Assembly: GCF_018687695.1 (NCBI RefSeq)
Contig: NZ_CP061303.1
Location: 496,001 to 560,000, forward strand
Length of the DNA: 64,000 nucleotides
From: Polynucleobacter sp. MG-6-Vaara-E2
GTDB taxonomy: Bacteria; Pseudomonadota; Gammaproteobacteria; Burkholderiales; Burkholderiaceae
Direction: 5' to 3'
Part shown: piece by piece, positions 10,101 to 16,499 of the stretch
Position numbering within the stretch: the stretch's first letter is position 1
How the letters are laid out: the number at the start of each line of letters is the position of its first letter
The notes under the pieces: generated by a model
Seen by the model: the letters and a program-made list of their open reading frames with translations, nothing else
The model's database searches: none
What the model was told of the DNA's origin: nothing
Position numbers and translations under genes: made by a program

Positions 10101-10716
10101 TGGCCCTGTCAACATGGCGGCTCTTGATGAATTGGCAAGCTCACGAGAGCGCAAACAATTTTTGGACGCGCAATCTGCTGACTTGAACGAAGCAATGCAA
10201 ACTTTGACGGATGCAATTGCCAAGATTGATGCAGAAACACGTGATTTATTGCAGGGTACTTTTGATCAGGTAAATGGACACTTTGGCAAACTTTTCCCAG
10301 AGTTGTTTGGCGGTGGTCATGCGGAGCTGGTAATGACAGGCGAAGAGATATTAGATTCCGGCGTTCAAGTAATGGCTCAGCCGCCTGGTAAGAAAAACAG
10401 CAGCATTTACCTACTCTCAGGTGGTGAAAAGGCGTTAACTGCGATTGCTTTGGTGTTCTCGCTCTTCCTCCTTAATCCTGCACCGTTCTGCTTACTTGAC
10501 GAGGTTGATGCGCCTTTAGATGATGCTAATACGCTGCGCTATGCCCAGCTAGTCTCCAAAATGTCAGATAAGACGCAGTTTTTGTTTATTTCGCATAACA
10601 AGATCACTATGGAAATTGCCCATCAATTGATTGGTGTCACCATGCAAGAGCAGGGTGTTTCCAGAATTGTTGCGGTTGATATCTCCTCCGCAGTTTCAAT
10701 GGTAGAGGCGGCCTAA
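7195..10716 (+). CDS. smc: chromosome segregation ATPase SMC
   Basis: A 1173-residue structural maintenance of chromosomes protein that forms the condensin-like complex with ScpA/ScpB. The N-terminal Walker A GPNGCGKSN is at 31-39. Two long Gln/Glu/Ala-rich coiled coils flank a hinge at about residues 500-650. The C-terminal ABC signature LLSGGEKALTA and Walker B CLLDEVDAPLDD complete the head. Starts with GTG, giving the usual beginning just before the ATPase head. The downstream zipA and ligA follow directly, an arrangement common in Burkholderiales. Confidence 0.97.
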   Translation: MQLKSIKLSGFKSFVDPTQFEMPGQLIGVVGPNGCGKSNIIDAVRWVLGESRASELRGESMQDVIFNGSGLRKPSGRASVELIFDNSEGRAQGQWSAFTELGIKRVLTRDGNSSYYVNNQVVRRKDIQDIFLGTGMGPRGYAIIGQGTINRILEAKPEELRVFLEEAAGVSKYKERRKETASRLEDTVENLTRVEDILRELDQQLTRLEKQATVAERHAELSTQMKSQQQLLWFVRQTEAGKEQERHANGIRDTQVSLEEQTAKLRHAESELETMRTQQYELQDKVSAAQGELYQTNSDVSQVESQIHYVQEARQRLQQQTQDLQAQLQRWTVQETDAAQAQRTTEHELALAAEKEQTLLTELNGLQDQMPSHEEAFQNSARDLNNARDSLATIEQRLASLGERIRAMSAQADELKGREARLTGELDGMRRPDAEALQMAVDRHAMAQRKVEESKQRAGETQQRVPAADEARNAAQQKIQTANQDLAQTEAKLTALTALQASVQAQGKIGPWLESKGLKESKRLWQELKVESGWEAALESVLRERLAAVTAKSVQETLALANDAPPSRLAILLTEEISPAHTSAPADFTPLLSRVQSAGAPRLTSVLQEWLDNIYIASSLEDALHRREKLPAGGAFVTQQGHLVSRVGVQLYAADSEQAGMLARAQEMESLEKQLRAQKLMQSELQGELDQCVANYQAAHQAAEQARIAAEQAVQEAHGFEVERMQLTQAEEQYSQRAAQIQSELSELRQQGEQLNLTQEQSVTDLAESEQSKQDLQDALSVAQEKLELSTQERDRLRESLRVAEMAAQEAAFATRSLQQRIADLQRDQSTARTQIMEIQDKHDLATQELESLSDEEAQDKLQGLLLARSAREAALANARTEQDALLHQLREVDEARMQVERSLQPMRDKVVDLQLREQAARLNFEQFATLLSDAEADLTALEANFSPDLKVGALQTEVNRLNTEIQSLGPVNMAALDELASSRERKQFLDAQSADLNEAMQTLTDAIAKIDAETRDLLQGTFDQVNGHFGKLFPELFGGGHAELVMTGEEILDSGVQVMAQPPGKKNSSIYLLSGGEKALTAIALVFSLFLLNPAPFCLLDEVDAPLDDANTLRYAQLVSKMSDKTQFLFISHNKITMEIAHQLIGVTMQEQGVSRIVAVDISSAVSMVEAA

Positions 10717-10749
10717 GTGTACGCTGAACAAATCATGACAAAGTTTGGC

Positions 10750-11793
10750 ATGTCTGATTTGCAGTTTGCATTGGCGGTCATTGGCCTGCTCATTTTGATA
10801 TTAGTTGCGATTCTCAATTTAAAGTATGCGCGCGCACGTCGTAAGGCAAGTGAGCAAAAACATAGCGAGGTTGACAAGAGCGCATTACGTGAGCCAAATT
10901 TCGGCAAGGGGTTTGCAGATCCTCATCCTCTCGAACGGGCCGAGCCTAGTTTTGGGGTTATTAGGCCAGCAGCTTCTATTTCGCGAGAAAAATTTTTAAT
11001 TGACCCGCGAATTGATTGCGTTATAACTCTTCGGTTTGATGGGGCTATTAGTGGTTCTGAGATTCTTGAGGAAATGCATTCCTGGGGAGATTTACAAAGC
11101 CAATCTAACGCTCGCACAATGTGTGAGGGCCTCAATGCTAATATCGACATAGCCGAAGACTGGGAAGAATTGCATCCTGAGTCCAAGTATTCCGATCTTC
11201 AGCTAGCTATTCAGCTAGCTAGTCGCAAAGGACCTATTGGCGTCATTGAGCTCTCTGATTTTTGCTCTCGTACACAGGCTTTAGCTGATACCCTGGGCTC
11301 CCAAATCGATATGCCGAGCGTCAACACCATGCTTGATAGTGCGAAAGAGTTGGATGCTATGGCCGCAGAGAGTGATATTCAACTCAGTATTAACATCTTA
11401 TTTTATGAGCCATGCCCTTGGAGTAGCTTTAATGCTTTGATGCGACAACGTGGCTTTAGGTTGGCACGCAATGGTAGGCAATATGAGTTCCATAGCAACG
11501 GCTCTATGATTTTTAATAGTGCTGACTTTGACCCAAATAAGCCCCTAACGCAGTTGACACTACTTCTGGAAATTCCATTGGTAGCGCATGAAGAACGCGC
11601 TTTTGAAAGAATGCTTGGAGAGGCTGTTGAGATCGCCCAAGCAGCCCATGGTCGGTTGGTGGATGACAATGGCATTAACTTAAGCGAGGCTGCCGTGATC
11701 AGTATCCGTCAGCATCTCGATGGTCTATATGCCAATCTTGAAAAAGCCGGTATTCCAGCAGGTTCTTCAACAGCTAGCAGACTCTTTAGCTAG
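10750..11793 (+). CDS. zipA: cell division protein ZipA homologue
   Basis: A protein of 347 residues from the ATG at 10750; an upstream GTG at 10717, directly after the smc stop, would add 11 residues. The chosen start gives MSDLQ followed by a single N-terminal membrane helix and a basic stretch (KYARARRK), as in betaproteobacterial ZipA proteins. The C-terminal part (about residues 200-335) matches the FtsZ-binding ZipA domain in layout. It would anchor the Z-ring to the inner membrane. The position between smc and ligA supports the call; the linker is shorter and less Pro/Gln-rich than in E. coli. Confidence 0.82.
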   Translation: MSDLQFALAVIGLLILILVAILNLKYARARRKASEQKHSEVDKSALREPNFGKGFADPHPLERAEPSFGVIRPAASISREKFLIDPRIDCVITLRFDGAISGSEILEEMHSWGDLQSQSNARTMCEGLNANIDIAEDWEELHPESKYSDLQLAIQLASRKGPIGVIELSDFCSRTQALADTLGSQIDMPSVNTMLDSAKELDAMAAESDIQLSINILFYEPCPWSSFNALMRQRGFRLARNGRQYEFHSNGSMIFNSADFDPNKPLTQLTLLLEIPLVAHEERAFERMLGEAVEIAQAAHGRLVDDNGINLSEAAVISIRQHLDGLYANLEKAGIPAGSSTASRLFS

Positions 11794-11802
11794 GAAATTA
11801 CT

Positions 11803-13818
11803 TTGTCGTCACACAGTCCGACAAATTTAGCGGAGCGTTACGTATTTTTGCAGGCTGAGCTTGCACGCCTAGAGCATGCTTACTATGTTCTCGATAACCC
11901 ACTTTTACCTGATATTGAGTATGACCGTCTCTATCGTGAGTTATTGGATATTGAGGCGGCTCATCCTGAGTGGGTTACACCAGAGTCTCTTTCGCAGCGT
12001 GTGGGTGGTACGGCCTTAAAAGAGTTTGAGTCGGTTACCCATGAAGTTCCGATGCTATCCCTCAACAATGCATTTGAAGAGGCTGAGCTTATTGCTTTTG
12101 ATCGTCGTTGCCGAGAAGGCTTACATGCGAATCATGTAGCTTACGCGGGGGAGCTCAAGTTTGATGGCTTGGCTATTTCATTGCGCTATGAGAATGGTTC
12201 TTTGGTGAGGGCAGCTACTCGAGGCGATGGAGCAAGTGGCGAAGATGTGACTGCAAACATTAGGACAATTCGCGCTATTCCTCTGAAGCTGACGGGAAAA
12301 AATCTCCCTAAGGTTTTAGAAGTTCGCGGGGAAGTGTTTATGTATCTCAAAGACTTTGAGAGGATGAACCGTCAAGCCGCCGAGCTTGGTGAAAAAGAAT
12401 TTGCCAACCCACGAAACGCTGCTGCCGGCAGTCTACGTCAGCTCGATTCTAAGATCACCGCAAAAAGACCGCTGTCTTTCTTTGCTTATGGCTTGGGCGC
12501 ATTAGAGCCACAGTCGTGGCTGCCAAAAACCCACGAAGAGTTACTCAATGCCTATGCCGAATTAGGTTTACCAGTCTGCTCAGAGAGACGCGTACTTCAT
12601 TCGGTAAAGGAGATCTTGGCTTTTTATGAAGAGGTTGGGGTTAAGCGTGATTCACTTCCTTATGACATTGACGGTGTTGTATACAAAGTGAATTCATTTG
12701 CAGAGCAGGCCAAACTTGGCTTTGTCTCAAGAGCCCCGCGCTTTGCATTAGCTCACAAGTATCCCGCTCAAGAAGCGCTCACCACGGTATTGGGAATAGA
12801 TGTACAAGTGGGGCGCACGGGTGCTATTACCCCTGTAGCCAGGCTTGCCCCTGTGGAAGTGGGTGGTGTGACGGTTACGAATGCCACCCTACACAATGAG
12901 GATGAGGTTAAACGCAAAGATGTACGTATTGGCGATACTGTGTCAGTTCGCAGAGCGGGCGATGTGATTCCTGAGGTGGTTTCGGTTATTAAAGATCGCA
13001 GACCAGCCGATGCGAAAGAGTTTCAAATGCCCACCCATTGCCCAGTGTGTGATTCGCATATCGAGCGCTTCGCTGATGAGGCTGTTGCTCGCTGCAGTGG
13101 CGGATTATTTTGTGGCGCGCAGCGTAAACAAGCACTTATTCATTTTGCGCACAGAAGGGCTCTTGATATTGAAGGTCTTGGCGAAAAGATTGTGGATCAA
13201 TTAGTAGATCAAAACCTCGTCAGAACTCCAGCTGATCTGTATCGACTTGGGTTTACAGCTTTAGCGAATCTTGAGCGCATGGGCGAGAAGTCTGCAGATA
13301 ATCTGATTCAGGCAATCAACCAATCTAGAAATACGACTCTAGCTAGATTTATTTTTGCCCTAGGGATTCGTCATGTAGGCGAGACAACTGCCAAGGATCT
13401 AGCGAATCACTATCAATCTATGCACGCGCTCATGGACGCAACTCTTGAAGATCTCTTATCGGTTAAAGATGTGGGCCCAGTTGTTGCTGATTCCATTACC
13501 AGCTTTATGCAGGAAGCCCACAATCGCGAAGTCATCGAACAGCTTCTGGCATCTGGAATGCAGCTATCTGTAGAAGAAAAGGTCATCAGTGCTGCAGTGG
13601 CTGGCAAAACCTTTGTACTCACGGGTACATTCCCGACAATGACTCGCGATGAAGCAAAGGATTTGCTGGAAAAGGCAGGTGCAAAAGTTGCTGGGTCAGT
13701 TTCCAAGAAAACTGATTATGTTGTTGCCGGCACGGATGCCGGCAGCAAGCTTACAAAAGCAGAAGAATTAGGCGTTCCGGTAATTGATGAAGCGGCGATG
13801 CTAAATTTGCTGAGGTAA
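11803..13818 (+). CDS. ligA: NAD+-dependent DNA ligase LigA
   Basis: A 671-residue ligase sealing nicks in replication and repair. The adenylated lysine is K119 in the KFDG motif. An OB fold, a four-cysteine zinc finger (CPVCDSH...CSGGLFC, about 408-430), helix-hairpin-helix repeats and a C-terminal BRCT domain (about 593-671) are in the normal order. Length equals E. coli LigA. Starts with TTG at 11803, nine bases after the zipA stop. It is the last housekeeping gene before the AT-rich cassette. Confidence 0.98.
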   Translation: MSSHSPTNLAERYVFLQAELARLEHAYYVLDNPLLPDIEYDRLYRELLDIEAAHPEWVTPESLSQRVGGTALKEFESVTHEVPMLSLNNAFEEAELIAFDRRCREGLHANHVAYAGELKFDGLAISLRYENGSLVRAATRGDGASGEDVTANIRTIRAIPLKLTGKNLPKVLEVRGEVFMYLKDFERMNRQAAELGEKEFANPRNAAAGSLRQLDSKITAKRPLSFFAYGLGALEPQSWLPKTHEELLNAYAELGLPVCSERRVLHSVKEILAFYEEVGVKRDSLPYDIDGVVYKVNSFAEQAKLGFVSRAPRFALAHKYPAQEALTTVLGIDVQVGRTGAITPVARLAPVEVGGVTVTNATLHNEDEVKRKDVRIGDTVSVRRAGDVIPEVVSVIKDRRPADAKEFQMPTHCPVCDSHIERFADEAVARCSGGLFCGAQRKQALIHFAHRRALDIEGLGEKIVDQLVDQNLVRTPADLYRLGFTALANLERMGEKSADNLIQAINQSRNTTLARFIFALGIRHVGETTAKDLANHYQSMHALMDATLEDLLSVKDVGPVVADSITSFMQEAHNREVIEQLLASGMQLSVEEKVISAAVAGKTFVLTGTFPTMTRDEAKDLLEKAGAKVAGSVSKKTDYVVAGTDAGSKLTKAEELGVPVIDEAAMLNLLR

Positions 13819-13840
13819 TTAAAATTCTGTACCTGAAGTT

Positions 13841-13865
13841 ATTGCCTACTGTCGGCAATTTCTTA
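13841..13865 (+). terminator. weak hairpin after ligA
   Basis: ATTGCC (13841-13846) and GGCAAT (13854-13859) form a six-pair stem with a seven-base loop followed by TTTCTT. The stem is short, so termination may be partial. Confidence 0.35.
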
Positions 13866-13894
13866 CAGAGAAATCAGGTGGTAATTTAAAAGGG

Positions 13895-13921
13895 CTCTCA
13901 TTAAGATTTTCTGTTTGAGAG
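13895..13921 (+). promoter_or_regulatory. inverted repeat sequestering the ribosome binding site of the SAHH-like gene
   Basis: CTCTCA (13895-13900) and TGAGAG (13916-13921) are perfect complements separated by 15 bases. The right arm contains the only purine-rich Shine-Dalgarno candidate (GAGAG), six bases before the ATG at 13928. Pairing would hide it, which may allow translational control. The same repeat could instead be a protein operator. Both readings are inference. Confidence 0.4.
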
Positions 13922-13927
13922 TTCACC

Positions 13928-15055
13928 ATGCAAAAATTTCCTGGATTTTTTCGTTCAATCATTAGTTCTGATAGGTATAAAGATATAGATAGCGTGCTTG
14001 TTGTAATGCATGCAAATGTCGAGTTCGTAAATTTCTTAACTGCATTAGGTAGTGTTATCCGAGTTGCTGGCGTGATACCTAAGGCAAGCTCTAAAAAATT
14101 TGCCAATCTTAATGCCTTGAAACAGAGTTATCCTGTATATGACATTGATAGAGAATCAATCCTAGCTAGCCCAACTAAATTTATCAATACGATTGCATGC
14201 CTTATAAAAAATGAGCGTTTCGTAATTGTGGATATGGGCGGGTATTTTTCTCATGTTGCTTTGGATCTAGTTAAAAAATTTGATGAACAAATGGTTGGGA
14301 TTGTTGAAGATACAGAGAATGGCCATCAAAAATACGAGACTTTGATTAGGGGAAAAAATGCTTATGATGATCTTGCTCCAGTAATTTCAGTTGCGCGAAG
14401 CCCTCTTAAGGAGCCTGAGGATTCATTGGTTGGTCAGGCCATTGTTTTTTCGGCCGAGGCGATTATGCGCTCACATGGATTAATCCTTCTTGGTAAGCGA
14501 GTTGGAGTTATAGGCTTTGGGAAGATTGGAAAATCAATTTCCTTATCTTTATCATCTAGAGGTTCTAGGGTCGACGTATTTGATTCAAATCCCATTCTTC
14601 TAGCTTCGGCGCTATCTCTGGGTTTCCATACATCCTCAAGGCCTGAATTCTTAAGTTCAGTAGATGTTCTATTTTGTGCTACGGGCAATAAATCCCTTTC
14701 TATTGCTGATGAGATTTACTTTAAAGATGGTCTTCATATATTTTGCGCAACTTCTTCTGATGATGAGTTATCGGCATGCCTTCGAAATAAAGTTGGTATT
14801 GCCTCTTCATCAGCAAGAGAGCATACCTGCACAATTTTTACGAAAGGAAGGTGTGTATATATACATAACGAAGGTAACTCGGTGAATTTTGTTCATGGCG
14901 CAGTCGTGGATAGCTTTATTGAGTTGGTACAGGGCGAAATCATTTATTCAATTGGAAGCCTCCATGATGCACCCAGGAATGAAATTACTTGCTTGCCAGA
15001 CTTAGATAAAAAATTTATAGCTGAAAAATGGATATCGCATCATCAGTATGCTTAA
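13928..15055 (+). CDS. S-adenosylhomocysteine hydrolase-like NAD-binding protein, substrate unknown
   Basis: A 375-residue protein with the layout of the SAHH fold but shorter than true SAHH (430-470). Seen: MHAN at 27-30 aligning with the LHMT histidine region, VDMGGY (101-106) for DDGGD, EDTENGHQKYE (127-137) for the EETTTG segment, K161 and D165 at the catalytic Lys/Asp positions, and a Rossmann loop GFGKIG (196-201) with an acidic residue (D219) that favours NAD+. EGNSVN (315-320) aligns with EGRLVN, but the GHP loop that contacts adenosine in SAHH is missing. So NAD-linked redox catalysis on a different substrate is inferred. It heads a three-gene, AT-rich cassette with a transporter and a NUDIX enzyme. 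It is unlikely to be the cell's AhcY. Confidence 0.75.
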   Translation: MQKFPGFFRSIISSDRYKDIDSVLVVMHANVEFVNFLTALGSVIRVAGVIPKASSKKFANLNALKQSYPVYDIDRESILASPTKFINTIACLIKNERFVIVDMGGYFSHVALDLVKKFDEQMVGIVEDTENGHQKYETLIRGKNAYDDLAPVISVARSPLKEPEDSLVGQAIVFSAEAIMRSHGLILLGKRVGVIGFGKIGKSISLSLSSRGSRVDVFDSNPILLASALSLGFHTSSRPEFLSSVDVLFCATGNKSLSIADEIYFKDGLHIFCATSSDDELSACLRNKVGIASSSAREHTCTIFTKGRCVYIHNEGNSVNFVHGAVVDSFIELVQGEIIYSIGSLHDAPRNEITCLPDLDKKFIAEKWISHHQYA

Positions 15056-15070
15056 GAGGTAAATGAGTTA

Positions 15071-15970
15071 ATGTCTGAGTTTATGCCATTATTTGCATCT
15101 GTAATATCCTCATTCAGTCGCGCAGGACTAAATGTAGTTGATCGAAAGCAATTTCGACAAGATAAGGTTTGCCCTTTAATAATTAGTTATTGGAATAATT
15201 TGTTACCGATTATTCTAATGCTACCTATTATTTTATTTACACCAGCAATTGATGATTGCTTTGATGATCTGCTTTCTTTAGAAGTTGCTTCTCTATCAAT
15301 TCTGATTCAATTCGTAGCCTATGCTTTTTCTTATGCATTTATGGTGCTAAGGGTGACGGATGTAGCGGTTTTATCAAAGTCTGCTGATTTAACAGTCCCT
15401 TTGATTTTGGTGCTTTTAGGTTTTTATTCAATTTCGTACGGCGTCTTTTTACTTTTGCCGATAGTATTCGCAATATTTATTTTCTCGGCTGGAGTTGATG
15501 TTGTTAAAAAAACCTATAAACCCTCCATTGTTTTGGTTTTGATGCTAACAACCCAAGGTCTTTTTGCTTCCTTTGTGGGTTTGGATATGAGTCTTGGCAG
15601 AGGTTTTTGGGGCTTGCTATCAGTTGCTTTTTCCGTCTTGGTTTGGAGATTTGGATTTTCATGTTTTCTTTTGTTGTTTAAGCATAAGGTCTCTGATATT
15701 TTTATATTTCCTAGGCATTTTATTTCGCATGCTGGATTTTATTTGCGAGGATTTTTAACCGTCGTTACACAAGTCACATTTATATTTGCAATTACAGCAA
15801 AAAATTTAATGGTTCTTTGGCCAATACTTAATTCAACTGGTTTTTTGGGCGCGGTATTTGCCTACCTATTTCTTGGCGAAAAAGTAAGGCTAAGAGATTT
15901 TATATTTATCTCATTTGTATTTTTTATTACTGGGGTGGTAGTCTTTTCGGTAAGTTATGAAAAAATTTGA
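15071..15970 (+). CDS. EamA/DMT-superfamily transporter
   Basis: A 299-residue, very hydrophobic protein with about ten membrane segments arranged as two EamA-like halves. The second half ends with the typical segment NSTGFLGAVFAYLFLGEKV. Family members export or import small metabolites; the substrate here is unknown. The start follows the SAHH-like stop by 15 bases, with AGAGG at 15055-15059 as ribosome site and a two-codon ATG-AGT-TAA mini-frame ending on its ATG. Many ATA, AGA and AGG codons set it apart from neighbouring core genes, suggesting transfer. It overlaps the NUDIX gene by 14 bases. Confidence 0.82.
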   Translation: MSEFMPLFASVISSFSRAGLNVVDRKQFRQDKVCPLIISYWNNLLPIILMLPIILFTPAIDDCFDDLLSLEVASLSILIQFVAYAFSYAFMVLRVTDVAVLSKSADLTVPLILVLLGFYSISYGVFLLLPIVFAIFIFSAGVDVVKKTYKPSIVLVLMLTTQGLFASFVGLDMSLGRGFWGLLSVAFSVLVWRFGFSCFLLLFKHKVSDIFIFPRHFISHAGFYLRGFLTVVTQVTFIFAITAKNLMVLWPILNSTGFLGAVFAYLFLGEKVRLRDFIFISFVFFITGVVVFSVSYEKI

Positions 15971-16499
15971 TACTCAAGACATAAAAAATTTTGACATCAG
16001 TAAATATGATGCATTTTTTCGAGATAGGATTTATGAGATTCTTAATCACAAAAGTCCTTTTACAAGATCAAATCAACCTGGACATATCACTGCCAGCGGT
16101 TTGGTTATCTACCATAATAAGGTCTTATTAATATTTCACCCTTACATCAAGCAATGGTTTCAGCCTGGTGGCCATATTGATGAAGGTGAGTCTCCATGTG
16201 AGGCAGCCATTCGCGAAGTCTATGAAGAGACTGGCTTAGTTTGTGCTTTAGATTCCGATGACTTAGAGCCTCTCGATATAGATGTGCATGAAATCCCTGC
16301 TAATCCTCATAAAGGTGAGGGATCTCATTTGCATATCGATCTGCTGTATAGGCTTAAGTTATTGGGAAAGGAGCAATCCTCTGAAGAGATTGCTTTTAGT
16401 TGGTTTTCTTTTGATCAAATTGCAAGTGCTCGCATTCAACGGGTGCTCACTCAGCTTAATCAAGCCCCCAAGGCCTCAAGCAACTCTGTCTCTAGCTGA
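15957..16499 (+). CDS. NUDIX hydrolase
   Basis: A 180-residue pyrophosphohydrolase. The Nudix box is complete: G72, E78, R86-E87, E90-E91 and G93 in the GX5EX7REUXEEXGU pattern. The N-terminal 40 residues precede the domain and the last 15 are Ser/Asn-rich and probably disordered. The histidine-rich segment NPHKGEGSHLHIDLLY resembles NUDIX families acting on small nucleoside diphosphate derivatives, but the substrate cannot be told. The start overlaps the transporter gene by 14 bases. Its 3' end overlaps the convergent glnD 3' end by 40 bases. It may belong functionally to the cassette or be an older neighbour of glnD. Confidence 0.9.
   Translation: MKKFDTQDIKNFDISKYDAFFRDRIYEILNHKSPFTRSNQPGHITASGLVIYHNKVLLIFHPYIKQWFQPGGHIDEGESPCEAAIREVYEETGLVCALDSDDLEPLDIDVHEIPANPHKGEGSHLHIDLLYRLKLLGKEQSSEEIAFSWFSFDQIASARIQRVLTQLNQAPKASSNSVSS

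Noticed and set aside
13928..15055. Annotation as the cell's adenosylhomocysteinase (AhcY)
   Set aside because: Too short, lacks the GHP adenosine loop, and sits in an accessory cassette rather than near metK or metF.
15063..15071. Two-codon ORF (ATG-AGT-TAA) before the transporter as an attenuator
   Set aside because: Very short and likely by chance; noted only in the transporter entry.
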